64,000 bases of DNA from Mycobacterium sp. IS-836. GTDB taxonomy: Bacteria > Actinomycetota > Actinomycetes > Mycobacteriales > Mycobacteriaceae. Made by a program: the position numbers and the translations under genes. The first letter of the stretch is position 1. Each line of letters starts with the position of its first letter. Shown here one piece after another: positions 11,666 to 20,983 of the stretch. The stretch is taken from NCBI RefSeq assembly GCF_001954275.1, contig NZ_MBEU01000003.1, positions 1 to 64,000 on the forward strand, given 5' to 3'. Below the pieces are notes generated by a model. That model worked only from the letters and a program-made list of their open reading frames with translations. It had not been told where the DNA came from and ran no database searches.

Positions 11666-12280
11666 TTAGTCCAGTCCCACCTTGCGCAACGTGTGGGTGA
11701 GCCCATCCTCCAGTGCGCTCAGCGCCATGTCGGTCAGCCGGCCCAGGTCGTCGATGTCGTGCTCGTCTTTGGCCATCCACGCCTCCAGCGCGACGAACAC
11801 CGCGGTCGCCAGGCTGTGCGCCGCGATGTCGGCGATCATGGCCCCGTCGGCGGTCGGCGCCGATCGTTCGTGGATGAAGCGCGCGATCTCGTCGGCGACC
11901 TGATCGCGCATCCGTCGAATGTGCGTGGTGATGATGTCCTGATCCAGGTCGCGAGATCGGATGGTGGCGGCCTCACGGACCATCGCGAAGTCAAAAGGGA
12001 AGGCGTCCACGGCTTTTCGCACCGACGCCGTGATGGGCTCGCCGTGCGGGCGCAGCGCCAACGCGCGGGCGAACCATTCGAAGCCGATGTCGTAGTCGGC
12101 GAATATCACCGCGTGCTTGGACGGGAAGTGCCGATAGAAGGTCCGCTCGGTCACCCCGACGTCGCCGGCGATGTCGGCGACGCTGGTTTGGTGCACGCCG
12201 TCGGCGACGAAACGCTTCATCGCCGCGTGCAGCAACGCCTGACGCGTGCGCTGCCTACGCGATTCCACGTCTGCCAGCAT
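11666..12280 (-). CDS. TetR family repressor
   Basis: The protein has 204 residues from ATG 12280 (LADVESRRQRTRQALLHAAM). The N-terminal HTH is visible in TSVADIAGDVGVTERTFYRH. The C-terminal ligand domain is variable. It is divergent from the FAD oxidoreductase gene, and the gap holds two tandem inverted repeats that are probable operators. An in-frame ATG at 12298 would place one operator inside the coding sequence, so 12280 is preferred. Confidence 0.88.
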   Translation of the reverse strand: MLADVESRRQRTRQALLHAAMKRFVADGVHQTSVADIAGDVGVTERTFYRHFPSKHAVIFADYDIGFEWFARALALRPHGEPITASVRKAVDAFPFDFAMVREAATIRSRDLDQDIITTHIRRMRDQVADEIARFIHERSAPTADGAMIADIAAHSLATAVFVALEAWMAKDEHDIDDLGRLTDMALSALEDGLTHTLRKVGLD

Positions 12281-12288
12281 GCCACAAA

Positions 12289-12324
12289 ATGTCACCATTG
12301 ACGCAAATATGTCATATGTGACAT
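12289..12324. promoter_or_regulatory. Two tandem TetR operators
   Basis: ATGTCA-CCAT-TGACGC (12289-12304) and ATGTCA-TATG-TGACAT (12309-12324) share the same 6-base arms and 4-base spacer, and start exactly 20 bases apart (two helical turns). They fill the gap between the divergent TetR and FAD oxidoreductase genes, so the repressor probably binds both and controls both directions. Confidence 0.75.
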
Positions 12325-12361
12325 TGTGCGTTTCAGACGCGCTCACACTCGAGGAGTCACC

Positions 12362-13942
12362 ATGGCGGACTACGACGCGATCGTCATCGGGGCCGGTCAC
12401 AACGGTCTGGTTGCGGCGAACGTGCTGGCTAAGGGCGGCGCGAAAGTGCTTGTGCTGGAACGGGCGCACTTCCTCGGCGGGATGGCCGCGACCCGGGAAC
12501 TCTTCGACGGCTACAAGCACAGCGTCGGCGCGTGGGCGGTGCTGATCTGGCGCCAGGAGATGACCGAGCGCCTGGAGCTGACCAAGTGGGGCTTCGAGCT
12601 GATGGACCAATGGACGTCCACGTGCACCTTCGGCGATCCCGCGGACACCCCGTTCGTGATGTACAACGACCTCGAACGAATGGCCCGCCACCTGCTCGAC
12701 GATCATGGCGCCGACACAGCGGCGGCGCTGGGCGGCTTGTTCGCCCACATCGGCCGATTCGCACCGTATTTCGTCGATTCGGCTTTCGGTCCCCCGCTGG
12801 ACATCATCGAGGTGATCGCCGCCCAGCCCACGCCCGAGGACCGCCACGACTTCGCCCAGATGTGGTACGGCAGCACGATGGACACGGTCCGCCGCTTCCT
12901 GGCGCCGGACCAGGCCCGTTGCATCCAGGGCTCGCTGGCGGCGATGTCCATCGATGCGTTCGACGGCGGCCCCTGGACCCCGGGCTCGAACGCGTCGACG
13001 CTGTATCACTACCTGATCGGCGGCGGCAACGTCGAATACATCATGCCGCGCGGCGGCATCGGCTCACTCAGCGCGGCGCTATGCCGGCGCGCCGAATCGC
13101 TGGGCGCCGAGGTACAGCTCAAACAGCACGTCAGGCAGATCCTGGTCACCGACGGGCGGGCCACCGGTGTCGAATTGCGCGACGGCACAACGATTTCGGC
13201 CGACGTCGTGCTCTCCTCGCTCGACCCGTACACCACCTTCGTGAATCTCGCCGGCGCGCAACATTTTCCGCCCGACTACATCCGGAAGATCAAGGAAATC
13301 AACTTCAATCTCGGATACATCCAGGCGCACCTGACCATCGATCAGGCGCCCCAGTGGATCGAGCGGTTGCAGCCGTTCATGCACGACAACGGACAATGGT
13401 GTCCCACCGTCGCGTACGCGCCGTCACCGGAATACATCAGCGACGCCTGGGAGCAGTACCGCAAGGGCCAGCTTCCCGACGCCCCGCCCACCTACCTGTA
13501 CATCCCCAGCATGGTCGACTCGTCGCTGGCGCCCGAAGGCAAGCACAGCGCAACGATCTTCACGCCCTACTTCCCGACCGGGCTCGACGCCGACGAAAAC
13601 CGAAGCTGGAAAGAGCAATACGCCGACACCTGCGTGAGAATCTTCGACACGTTCGCGCCCGGGTTCGCCGACTCCGTCACCAACCGGGTCGTGTTCTCCA
13701 ACCGCTACTTCGGCAGCACCTTCAGCGCGCACGCCGGCGACTACTCGCATGGCCTGCTGCAGCCCAACCAGCTGTGGACCGGCCGCGTCGTCGAGGGAGC
13801 CGACAAGTTCGCCGCGCCGCTCGACGGGCTCTTCCTCTGCGGCCAGTGCACCCACCCCGGTCCGGGTGTGACCGGCATCCCGGGATGGAACGGCGCCGAA
13901 GCGGCGCTCAAGCGTCTCGACGCCCGCATCGGCCAGGCCTAG
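12362..13942 (+). CDS. Phytoene-desaturase-like FAD oxidoreductase
   Basis: The protein has 526 residues. The dinucleotide-binding motif at the N-terminus is ADYDAIVIGAGHNGLVAANV, followed by VLVLERAHFLGGMAATRE. The C-terminal FAD motif is LFLCGQCTHPGPGVTGIPGW. This is the CrtI/PYROXD2-type amine-oxidase superfamily. The substrate is unknown; it may act on carotenoid-like or other hydrophobic compounds. It is divergent from the TetR gene and probably repressed by it. In this position it differs from M. tuberculosis, where this gene is not in the block I remember. Confidence 0.85.
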   Translation: MADYDAIVIGAGHNGLVAANVLAKGGAKVLVLERAHFLGGMAATRELFDGYKHSVGAWAVLIWRQEMTERLELTKWGFELMDQWTSTCTFGDPADTPFVMYNDLERMARHLLDDHGADTAAALGGLFAHIGRFAPYFVDSAFGPPLDIIEVIAAQPTPEDRHDFAQMWYGSTMDTVRRFLAPDQARCIQGSLAAMSIDAFDGGPWTPGSNASTLYHYLIGGGNVEYIMPRGGIGSLSAALCRRAESLGAEVQLKQHVRQILVTDGRATGVELRDGTTISADVVLSSLDPYTTFVNLAGAQHFPPDYIRKIKEINFNLGYIQAHLTIDQAPQWIERLQPFMHDNGQWCPTVAYAPSPEYISDAWEQYRKGQLPDAPPTYLYIPSMVDSSLAPEGKHSATIFTPYFPTGLDADENRSWKEQYADTCVRIFDTFAPGFADSVTNRVVFSNRYFGSTFSAHAGDYSHGLLQPNQLWTGRVVEGADKFAAPLDGLFLCGQCTHPGPGVTGIPGWNGAEAALKRLDARIGQA

Positions 13943-13960
13943 GCAAAGCCCGACCCGTAG

Positions 13961-13978
13961 ATGTACCATTTGGTACAT
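13961..13978. promoter_or_regulatory. Palindromic operator overlapping an ATG start
   Basis: ATGTACCA-TT-TGGTACAT is a perfect inverted repeat with 8-base arms. Its right end covers the first two bases of the start codon at 13977. The only linked regulator is the TetR gene at 14407 in the same operon, so autoregulation is likely. Confidence 0.75.
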
Positions 13979-14423
13979 GTTTAACGAGGACAGCATCGAG
14001 ATCGACGCACCGCCGCAATTGGTATGGGAGGTCTTCAGCGACGTCGAGCACTGGCCCGACTGGACGGCATCAGTGACGTCGCTGGTCGGGCAGGACGGAC
14101 CAGCGCTCGCCGTCGGCAGGCGGTTCGCGATCAAGCAGCCCGGCATGCAGAAGCTGGTCTGGCAGGTCACCGAGGTCGACCCGGGCTCGTCGTGGACCTG
14201 GGTGCAGCGCTCCCCCGGCTCGCTGGTGACCGCTCGCCACTACGTCGACGCCCAACCCGGCGGCCGCACGCTGGTGCGCCAGCAGCTCGACCAACGGGGT
14301 CCACTCGGTGCGCTCGTCGGGCGGCTGATGGTCAAGAAGACCAAGCGCTTCCTGCAACTCGAGGCCCAAGGTCTCAAGGCCCGGTCTGAACAGCTCAGCC
14401 GCGCCGATGGCCCGCACTCCTGA
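13977..14423 (+). CDS. SRPBCC (polyketide cyclase/START-like) protein
   Basis: The protein has 148 residues and begins FNEDSIEIDAPPQLVWEVFS, the usual first strand and helix of SRPBCC ligand-binding proteins, with DVEHWPDWTASVTSL. It probably binds a hydrophobic ligand. No other start fits, and the ATG sits within the operator palindrome with no Shine-Dalgarno, so the transcript may be leaderless. Its last 17 bases overlap the TetR gene that follows, and the two form an operon. Confidence 0.82.
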   Translation: MFNEDSIEIDAPPQLVWEVFSDVEHWPDWTASVTSLVGQDGPALAVGRRFAIKQPGMQKLVWQVTEVDPGSSWTWVQRSPGSLVTARHYVDAQPGGRTLVRQQLDQRGPLGALVGRLMVKKTKRFLQLEAQGLKARSEQLSRADGPHS

Positions 14424-14949
14424 TTCCCACCGGCGCCGCCAGCTCCTCGATGCGCTGATCGAGGAATTCGCCGCGAACGGCATCGGCGACCGGTCGCTGC
14501 GCGACGTGGCCGCCGCGGTCGGCACCAGCCATCGAATGCTGTTGCACCACTTCGGGTCTCGCGAGGATCTGCTGGTGGCGGTCGTCGAGGAGGTCGAGCG
14601 CCGGCAGATGGCTCTCGTCCCCGGGCTGCCTGTGAATCCGGCCGAAGGCTTCGCCGCGATGTGGGCCGACCTCCGCCGCCCCGAATTGCGCCAGCTGGAG
14701 CGGCTCTTCTTCGAGTGCTACTCGCGGGCGGCCCAAGGCGAAAAGCCGTTCACGCGCATGATTCCCGGCGCCGTCGACGACTGGCTGCGTGAGGTCGAGG
14801 CTTCCGCCGACGTTCCCTACGACGGCGCGATGGCGAGGCTCGGGCTCGCGGTCACTCGTGGCCTGCTGCTGGATCTGGTCGCCACGAACGACGACGCCGC
14901 GGTGGATGCGGCTGCGAAAGCCTTCTCAGAGCTACTAGGCCGCGATTAA
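14407..14949 (+). CDS. TetR family regulator
   Basis: The protein has 180 residues with the HTH RSLRDVAAAVGTSHRMLLHH followed by FGSREDLLVAVVEEVERRQ, a standard TetR N-terminal domain. It overlaps the SRPBCC gene by 17 bases and is translated in the same operon. It probably represses it through the palindrome at 13961-13978. The ligand is unknown. Confidence 0.88.
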   Translation: MARTPDSHRRRQLLDALIEEFAANGIGDRSLRDVAAAVGTSHRMLLHHFGSREDLLVAVVEEVERRQMALVPGLPVNPAEGFAAMWADLRRPELRQLERLFFECYSRAAQGEKPFTRMIPGAVDDWLREVEASADVPYDGAMARLGLAVTRGLLLDLVATNDDAAVDAAAKAFSELLGRD

Positions 14950-14957
14950 CGAGTGCT

Positions 14958-15416
14958 TCAGCCGGTGGTGTGGACGATCAGCACGTCGGTCTTGGACCTG
15001 CGGGAGACTTCCGATGGGACTGATCCCAGCAGCCGCCCGGCGACGCTGCTGAGCCCGACGTTGCCGACGACCAGCAGGTCGGCATCGACGTCCTCGGCGA
15101 GCTGCACGAGCGCGTTGATGGGGGCGCCGACGATCGACTTCTCCTCCACGTTCCGGGCCCCGGCTTGATGCGCGCGCTCCCTGGCGTTCTGCAGGATCGC
15201 GTAGTAGGGGGCCTCGCCCACCGTCCGGTAGTCCTGGCCGTGGTCGCTCCCGGGCGGGATGGCGTAGCGGCCCTTTTCTTCCGGGACGGGCAGATGGGCC
15301 GTCGCAACGATCAATTTCGCGCCGTTGTCCGCAGCGATCGCGGCCGCGCGCTCCACCGCTCGCAGCGACGAGTCCGAGCCATCGGTGCCAACCACGACGG
15401 TCTGATAGGCGCTCAT
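14958..15416 (-). CDS. Universal stress protein (UspA family)
   Basis: The protein has 152 residues forming a single Usp domain. It begins SAYQTVVVGTDGSDSSLRAV and carries the ATP-binding loop GNVGLSSVAGRLLGSVPSEV, matching the G-2x-G-9x-G(S/T) pattern, so it should bind ATP. Mycobacterial single-domain Usps are often induced by hypoxia or stress. No DosR-type box was recognised in the 31-base gap to the monooxygenase gene upstream. Confidence 0.9.
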   Translation of the reverse strand: MSAYQTVVVGTDGSDSSLRAVERAAAIAADNGAKLIVATAHLPVPEEKGRYAIPPGSDHGQDYRTVGEAPYYAILQNARERAHQAGARNVEEKSIVGAPINALVQLAEDVDADLLVVGNVGLSSVAGRLLGSVPSEVSRRSKTDVLIVHTTG

Positions 15417-15447
15417 AAGCCTCCTAGCGTAAAGCGCGGTTCCCCTA

Positions 15448-16992
15448 CTAGGAAGCCTGAACTCGGCTTCTGCCTACCTTGCCCACGCCGAAGAACTGGT
15501 ATTCCTCCGGTTTGACCGAACGGGTCGCCATCCAGTACTGCCACGTGTAGCCACCCCAGAGCACGGTGTTCTTGCCGTGCTCGTCGAGGTACCAGCTGCT
15601 GCACCCGCCGGTGTTCCAGACCGAGTCGGCGAGCTTGCGCTGCAGCTCGTCGTTGAAGCGGTCCTGCGCTTCGCGGGTCGGAGCCAGCGCCTGCGCGCCC
15701 ATCTTGTCGCATTTTGCGATCGCGTCGGCGACGTAGCGGATCTGCGATTCGATCATGAACACCACGGAGTTGTGGCCCAGCCCCGTATTCGGTCCCAGCA
15801 GGAAGAACAGGTTGGGCACGTCAGCGACGGTGATGCCGCGATGCGCACCGATGCCCTCGCGGTTCCACCGATCGACCAAGTCTTCGCCGTGCTGCCCCTT
15901 GATCTGGACGTAGGTGTAGGAGTCGGTGACGTGGAAGCCGGTGGCGTACACGATCACGTCGGCCCGGTGTTCGGTGCCGTCCGCGGTGACGATCCCATCG
16001 CGCGTGATGCGGGTGATGCCGTCGGTGATCAGTTTGGTCTTCGGGTCCGCGACGGCGCCATAGTAGGTGGAGGAGTTCAGGATTCGCTTGCAACCGATGC
16101 GGTACTTAGGCGTTAGCTTGCGGCGCAGCTCACGATCTTTCACCGAGCGCCAAATGTTCCACTTGCAATACGCCTCAATGAATCTCAGCGCATTGGGGCG
16201 CTTGGTCATGCCGAAGGCCAGCGCCTCCTGCCCCCAGTAGATCGCCAGGCGCACCAGCGGACGAAGCCCGGGGACGTTTTCCATCGCCGTGCGCAGCGCC
16301 GACGGAATCTCGGGGTTGGAGCGCGGCACCACCCACGGCGGGGTGCGTTGGTAAAGCTGAAGCTCGGCGACCTGCCCGACGATCTCGGGCACGATCTGGA
16401 TGGCGCTGGCTCCGGTCCCGATGATCGCCACCCGCTTGCCGGTCAGGTCGACGCTGTGATCCCACTCGGCGGAATGGAAAGCGGGACCGGCGAATTCGTC
16501 GCGACCCTCGATGTCGGGGAACGACGGGATGTGCAACGCGCCGGCCCCCGAGACCAGGAACTGGGCGACGTATTCGCGCCCGTCGACGGTGAACACGTGC
16601 CAGCGATACTCGTCGTCGTCCCAATAGGCGCGATCGACCAGCGAGTTGAATTCGATGAAGCGGCGCAGGCCGTACTTCAGGGTGACTCCCTTGAGGTAGT
16701 CCCAGATCTCGGGCTGATACGAGAACGGGTTCTTCCAGTCCGGCTTGGGCTCGAAGGAGAACGAGTACAGGTGCGAGGGGATGTCGCACGCGCAGCCGGG
16801 ATAGCTGTTGTCGCGCCAGGTGCCGCCGACGTCGTCGGCCTTCTCCAGGATGACGAAGTCCACGCTCTGCTGCTGCAGCGCGATGGCCATGCCCAACCCG
16901 GAGAACCCGGTCCCGATGATGACGACGCGGGTATGGACGGGCGGTTGGTCGGACTGCGGCCGCGGATCGGCTTCGGTTACGACATCGGTCAT
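15448..16992 (-). CDS. Baeyer-Villiger-type flavin monooxygenase (Rv3049c-like)
   Basis: The protein has 514 residues. The FAD motif is VVIIGTGFSGLGMAIALQQQ, the signature FAGPAFHSAEWD matches FxGxxxHxxxW(P/D) of type I Baeyer-Villiger monooxygenases, and the NADPH motif is VAIIGTGASAIQIVPEI. ATG 16992 begins TDVVTEADPRP. Such enzymes insert oxygen into ketones or oxidise S/N centres, and mycobacterial members also activate thioamide drugs. The gap to the TetR gene at 17094 holds a palindrome at 17022-17041. Confidence 0.9.
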   Translation of the reverse strand: MTDVVTEADPRPQSDQPPVHTRVVIIGTGFSGLGMAIALQQQSVDFVILEKADDVGGTWRDNSYPGCACDIPSHLYSFSFEPKPDWKNPFSYQPEIWDYLKGVTLKYGLRRFIEFNSLVDRAYWDDDEYRWHVFTVDGREYVAQFLVSGAGALHIPSFPDIEGRDEFAGPAFHSAEWDHSVDLTGKRVAIIGTGASAIQIVPEIVGQVAELQLYQRTPPWVVPRSNPEIPSALRTAMENVPGLRPLVRLAIYWGQEALAFGMTKRPNALRFIEAYCKWNIWRSVKDRELRRKLTPKYRIGCKRILNSSTYYGAVADPKTKLITDGITRITRDGIVTADGTEHRADVIVYATGFHVTDSYTYVQIKGQHGEDLVDRWNREGIGAHRGITVADVPNLFFLLGPNTGLGHNSVVFMIESQIRYVADAIAKCDKMGAQALAPTREAQDRFNDELQRKLADSVWNTGGCSSWYLDEHGKNTVLWGGYTWQYWMATRSVKPEEYQFFGVGKVGRSRVQAS

Positions 16993-17021
16993 GGTGGATC
17001 GGGCTTCCTTCAGCTGACGCA

Positions 17022-17041
17022 ATACCCAGTACCCAGGGTAT
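17022..17041. promoter_or_regulatory. Inverted repeat upstream of the monooxygenase gene
   Basis: ATACCC and GGGTAT are separated by 8 bases (AGTACCCA). The repeat lies 30 bases upstream of the monooxygenase ATG and downstream of the TetR gene (both on the minus strand). It is a plausible site for that TetR, since the monooxygenase is the next gene downstream. Confidence 0.5.
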
Positions 17042-17093
17042 CGGATAAGGCGAGTGTTATCGACGGCCGTGGCGATGTCAACGTCGCGGCCGC

Positions 17094-17837
17094 TCAGCTG
17101 GCGGCCGGGTTGCTGGGCACGACGCTGTGGATCGGCTGGTCGGGGTCCATCGTGATGCCCAGCGCCTCGGCGGTGCCGACGATGACCCCCATCATGATGG
17201 TGGTCAGATGGGCCACGAATTGTTCGCGCGGCATGCGTCGCGGGCTGTCGGGGTCGGGGCCCAACCACCACTCGGTGGCCGAGGCGGCCGATCCGAAGGC
17301 GGCGTGTCCGGCGAGTTCGATCGCCGCGTGGTCGAGCTCCATCTCGCGAAGCTCGTTGTCGAACATGTCGGCCATGGCCAGAGTGATGCCCCGGCCCTCG
17401 TCGAGGATCTTTGGGCTCGCGGCGGAACGGCCCTGGATGAAGACCCGCAGGACGTTCGGGTGTTTGTCGACGAGGTTGACGTACTCCTCGACGCTGCGCT
17501 GGATCACGTCGCGGGCCGAATCGGTTTTCAGGTCGATCGACGGGAATATGGCCGCCCACAGCATGTCGCGCAGACGCTGCCCGATCGCCTCGAACAGGTC
17601 GGACTTGTCGTGGAAGTGCCGGTAGATCTTCGGCTTGGCGGTGCCGGCCTCCTCGGCGATTTCCCGCACGCTGAGCTCGGGCCCCAAGCGGTCGATGGCG
17701 CGGAAGGCGGCGTCGACGATCTCGCCGCGCACCTTCTTGCGGTGCTCGCGCCAGCGTTCGCTGCGCGCGTCGACCTTGCGCCCGGGCTTCACGCTCGGGT
17801 GCGGTGGTCGCGGAATTCTCACCACGTCATGCACCAT
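17094..17837 (-). CDS. TetR family regulator (Rv3050c-like)
   Basis: The protein has 247 residues. After a basic N-terminus (SERWREHRKKVRGEIVDAA), the HTH reads LSVREIAEEAGTAKPKIYRH. The C-terminal half includes SATEWWLGPDPDSPRRMPRE. The same-strand position directly upstream of the monooxygenase gene suggests that it controls that gene. A shorter start at a later codon is possible because the first 20 residues are Pro/Lys-rich. Confidence 0.88.
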   Translation of the reverse strand: MVHDVVRIPRPPHPSVKPGRKVDARSERWREHRKKVRGEIVDAAFRAIDRLGPELSVREIAEEAGTAKPKIYRHFHDKSDLFEAIGQRLRDMLWAAIFPSIDLKTDSARDVIQRSVEEYVNLVDKHPNVLRVFIQGRSAASPKILDEGRGITLAMADMFDNELREMELDHAAIELAGHAAFGSAASATEWWLGPDPDSPRRMPREQFVAHLTTIMMGVIVGTAEALGITMDPDQPIHSVVPSNPAAS

Positions 17838-17871
17838 ACCGCGTCGGAGCCGCTGACCTGGGCAGACCCGG

Positions 17872-20037
17872 CTACAGCATGCAGGAGACGCAGCCCTCGA
17901 CCTCGGTGCCTTCCAGCGCCAGCTGGCGCAGCCGGATGTAGTAGAGCGTCTTGATTCCCTTGCGCCAGGCGTAGATCTGCGCCTTGTTCACGTCGCGGGT
18001 GGTGGCGGTGTCCTTGAAGAACAGCGTCAGCGACAGCCCCTGGTCCACGTGTTGGGTTGCCGCGGCGTAGGTGTCGATGATCTTCTCGTAGCCGATCTCG
18101 TAGGCGTCCTGGTAGTACTCCAGGTTGTCGTTGGTCATGTAGGGCGCCGGGTAGTAGACCCGCCCGATCTTGCCCTCCTTGCGGATTTCGACCTTCGACA
18201 CGATCGGGTGGATCGACGACGTCGAGTGGTTGATGTAGGAGATCGACCCGGTCGGCGGGACCGCCTGCAGGTTCTGGTTGTAGATGCCGTGCGCCTGAAC
18301 CGATTCCTTCAGGCGCTTCCAATCGTCCTGCGTGGGAATGCGGATCTCGGCATCGGCGAACAGCTGACGCACCTTGTCGGTCGCCGGCTCCCACACCTGC
18401 TCGGTGTACTTGTCGAAGAACTCGCCCGACGCGTACTTGGACCGCTCGAAACCCTTGAAGTGCGTGCCGCGTTCGATCGCGATGCGGTTGGAGGCCCGCA
18501 GCGCGTGATACAGCACCGTGTAGAAGTAGATGTTGGTGAAGTCGACACCTTCCTCGGAACCGTAGAAGATGCCCTCGCGGGCCAGGTAGCCGTGCAGGTT
18601 CATCTGCCCGAGCCCGATCGCGTGAGAATCGTTGTTGCCCTGCTCGATCGAGGGCACCGAGGTGATATGCGTCTGGTCGCTGACCGCGGTCAGCGCGCGG
18701 ATCGCGACCTCGATCGACTGGGCGAAGTCCGGCGAGTCCATCGTCTTCGCGATGTTCAGCGATCCCAGGTTGCACGAAATGTCTTTGCCCACTTTGGCAT
18801 ACGACAAGTCATCGTTGAACACCGACGGCGTCGACACCTGCAGGATCTCCGAGCACAGGTTGGAGTGGGTGATCTTGCCCTCGATGGGATTGGCCCGGTT
18901 CACCGTGTCCTCGAACATGATGTACGGGTAGCCCGACTCGAACTGCAGCTCGGCCAGCGTCTGGAAGAACTCCCGCGCCTTGATCTTGGTCTTGCGGATG
19001 CGCGCGTCGTCGACCATCTCGTAGTACTTCTCGGTCACCGAGATGTCGGCGAACGGCACGCCGTAGACGCGCTCCACGTCGTATGGCGAGAACAGGTACA
19101 TGTCCTCGTTCTTCTTGGCCAGCTCGAAGGTGATGTCGGGGATCACCACGCCGAGGCTCAGCGTCTTGATGCGGATCTTCTCGTCGGCGTTCTCCCGCTT
19201 GGTGTCCAGGAAGCGATAGATGTCGGGGTGATGCGCCTGCAGATACACCGCGCCGGCGCCCTGGCGCGCCCCCAGCTGATTGGCGTAGGAGAAGGAGTCC
19301 TCGAGCAGCTTCATGATCGGGATGACGCCCGAGGACTGGTTCTCGATGTTCTTGATCGGCGCGCCGTGCTCGCGAATGTTGGAGAGCAGCAAGGCAACTC
19401 CCCCACCGCGCTTGGACAGCTGCAGGGCGGAGTTGATCGATCGCCCGATCGACTCCATGTTGTCCTCGATGCGCAAAAGGAAGCACGAAACCGGTTCGCC
19501 GCGCTGCTTCTTGCCCGAGTTCAAGAACGTCGGGGTGGCCGGCTGGAACCGGCCGTCGATGATCTCGTCGACCAGCTTCTCGGCCAGTCCGGTGTCGCCG
19601 GCCGCCAGCGTCAGCGCGACCATGACCACGCGGTCCTCGAAGCGCTCCAGGTAGCGCTTGCCGTCGAACGTCTTCAGCGTGTAGGAGGTGTAGTACTTGA
19701 ACGCGCCCAGAAACGTCGGGAAGCGGAACTTCTTGGCGTAGGCGCGGTCCAGCAGCTCCTTGACGAAGTTGCGCGAGTACTGGTCGAGAACCTCACGCTC
19801 GTAATAGTTTTCGCGAATCAGGTAGTCGAGCTTCTCGTCCTGATTGTGGAAGAAGACCGTGTTCTGGTTGACGTGCTCCAGGAAGTACTGGCGCGCCGCC
19901 AGCACGTCCTTGTCGAACTGAATCCTGCCGTCCTTGTCGTACAGGTTCAGCATCGCGTTCAGAGCGTGGTAGTCCGTCTCCTCGGGCGACACGTGCGTGC
20001 CGGCGGCTACAGGCTCTGCAGTGACGGTTGGTGGCAC
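17872..20037 (-). CDS. nrdE: Class Ib ribonucleotide reductase large subunit NrdE
   Basis: The protein has 721 residues. Catalytic features are the active-site cysteine in [14 protein letters not shown], the NLCSEI segment with radical Cys and Glu, and the C-terminal redox pair in EGCVSCML. The GTG at 20037 overlaps nrdI by 31 bases. It reduces ribonucleoside diphosphates with NrdF2 as radical donor and NrdH as reductant. There is no N-terminal ATP cone, as expected for class Ib. Confidence 0.96.
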   Translation of the reverse strand: MPPTVTAEPVAAGTHVSPEETDYHALNAMLNLYDKDGRIQFDKDVLAARQYFLEHVNQNTVFFHNQDEKLDYLIRENYYEREVLDQYSRNFVKELLDRAYAKKFRFPTFLGAFKYYTSYTLKTFDGKRYLERFEDRVVMVALTLAAGDTGLAEKLVDEIIDGRFQPATPTFLNSGKKQRGEPVSCFLLRIEDNMESIGRSINSALQLSKRGGGVALLLSNIREHGAPIKNIENQSSGVIPIMKLLEDSFSYANQLGARQGAGAVYLQAHHPDIYRFLDTKRENADEKIRIKTLSLGVVIPDITFELAKKNEDMYLFSPYDVERVYGVPFADISVTEKYYEMVDDARIRKTKIKAREFFQTLAELQFESGYPYIMFEDTVNRANPIEGKITHSNLCSEILQVSTPSVFNDDLSYAKVGKDISCNLGSLNIAKTMDSPDFAQSIEVAIRALTAVSDQTHITSVPSIEQGNNDSHAIGLGQMNLHGYLAREGIFYGSEEGVDFTNIYFYTVLYHALRASNRIAIERGTHFKGFERSKYASGEFFDKYTEQVWEPATDKVRQLFADAEIRIPTQDDWKRLKESVQAHGIYNQNLQAVPPTGSISYINHSTSSIHPIVSKVEIRKEGKIGRVYYPAPYMTNDNLEYYQDAYEIGYEKIIDTYAAATQHVDQGLSLTLFFKDTATTRDVNKAQIYAWRKGIKTLYYIRLRQLALEGTEVEGCVSCML

Positions 20038-20459
20038 GTCTGTTCCTTCCAAAAGTCGGCGAGACCGGCCCGGACGGCATCCACGTCGTCCGGGGTTCCC
20101 ATCAGTTCGAAGCGGTAGAGGTACGGAACGCCGCACTTGCGGGAGACCACTTCACCCGCGTAGGCGAATTCCGCACCGAAGTTGTTGTTGCCCGCCGCGA
20201 TGACGCCGCGGATCAACGACCTGTTGTGCTCGTTGTTCAAAAAGGCGATGACCTGTTTCGGGACGTAGCCACCGTCGTTGATGTCTGGCGTGGCCCGGCC
20301 GCCGCCGTACGTCGGCAGTATCAGCACGTACGGCTGATCGACCTCGATCCGGCCATGCAGCGGGATTCGGGTGGCGGGAACACCCAGCTTCTGCACGAAG
20401 CGATGGGTGTTCTCCGACACCGACGAAAAATAGACCAGGTTGCGCTGCGTGGTGTCCAT
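20007..20459 (-). CDS. nrdI: Flavodoxin-like NrdI
   Basis: The protein has 150 residues and begins [20 protein letters not shown], the FMN phosphate loop. The family motifs are ILPTYGGG and [15 protein letters not shown]. In class Ib systems NrdI supplies the oxidant that assembles the manganese-tyrosyl cofactor in NrdF. It lies between nrdH and nrdE and overlaps nrdE. Confidence 0.95.
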   Translation of the reverse strand: MDTTQRNLVYFSSVSENTHRFVQKLGVPATRIPLHGRIEVDQPYVLILPTYGGGRATPDINDGGYVPKQVIAFLNNEHNRSLIRGVIAAGNNNFGAEFAYAGEVVSRKCGVPYLYRFELMGTPDDVDAVRAGLADFWKEQTCHQPSLQSL

Positions 20460-20494
20460 GGCACCGCAACCTCCTTACTTGCTCATCTACTGCA

Positions 20495-20734
20495 CTAGGC
20501 GCTCAGCGCGGCTCCAGCAAGCGCCTTGATGCGATCGGGCCGGAAGCCGGACCAGTGGTCGTTGCCGGCCACCACCACGGGGGCTTGCAGGTAGCCCAGC
20601 GCCATCACGTAGTCGCGGGACTCGGAGTCCAGGGTGATGTCGACCTTGTCGTAGGCGATGCCCTGTTTGTCCAGAGCCTTGAAGGTGGCGCTGCACTGCA
20701 CGCATGCCGGCTTGGTGTACACGGTGACGCTCAT
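20495..20734 (-). CDS. nrdH: NrdH redoxin
   Basis: The 79-residue glutaredoxin-like protein has the redox motif CVQC in TVYTKPACVQCSATFKALDK and the C-terminal WSGFRPDRIKAL typical of NrdH, which is reduced by thioredoxin reductase. It is the first gene of nrdH-nrdI-nrdE. The NrdR-type boxes lie about 200 bases upstream of its ATG, so the transcript probably has a long leader. Confidence 0.95.
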   Translation of the reverse strand: MSVTVYTKPACVQCSATFKALDKQGIAYDKVDITLDSESRDYVMALGYLQAPVVVAGNDHWSGFRPDRIKALAGAALSA

Positions 20735-20935
20735 GGATGCCGCTCCTTTGCGGAAGGGAACTTATAACGGACTGGCAACTGCTGGGGGTACTACGTCTGT
20801 GCTATGTTCAGCGGCCCGTCAAGGCCCCAGATTCCCGTTTTGCGGAGGTCAGACCGAACGGCCTGGCGGTACCGATTCCGGGAGGTGCCCCATGCCCGGC
20901 CAGCTTGGGGATCCTGGGATCTGCCGGTGCTCGAA

Positions 20936-20983
20936 ACACTACACCTAGTGGCCGACAAGTTGTCGAGATACAAGATGTTCGGA
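20936..20983. promoter_or_regulatory. Paired NrdR-type boxes upstream of nrdHIE
   Basis: Box 1 is ACACTACACCTAGTGG (20936-20951), with palindromic arms CACTA/TAGTG. Box 2 is ATACAAGATGTTCGGA (20968-20983). Starts are 32 bases apart. Box 1 and box 2 each match their counterparts at nrdF2, in the same order relative to the gene. Confidence 0.8.

Noticed and set aside
12298-12298. Earlier ATG as the start of the 11666 TetR gene
   Set aside because: It would place one of the two tandem operators inside the coding region; the ATG at 12280 fits family length better.
18049-20118. A 689-codon plus-strand frame opposite nrdE
   Set aside because: A shadow frame of a well-identified ribonucleotide reductase gene.
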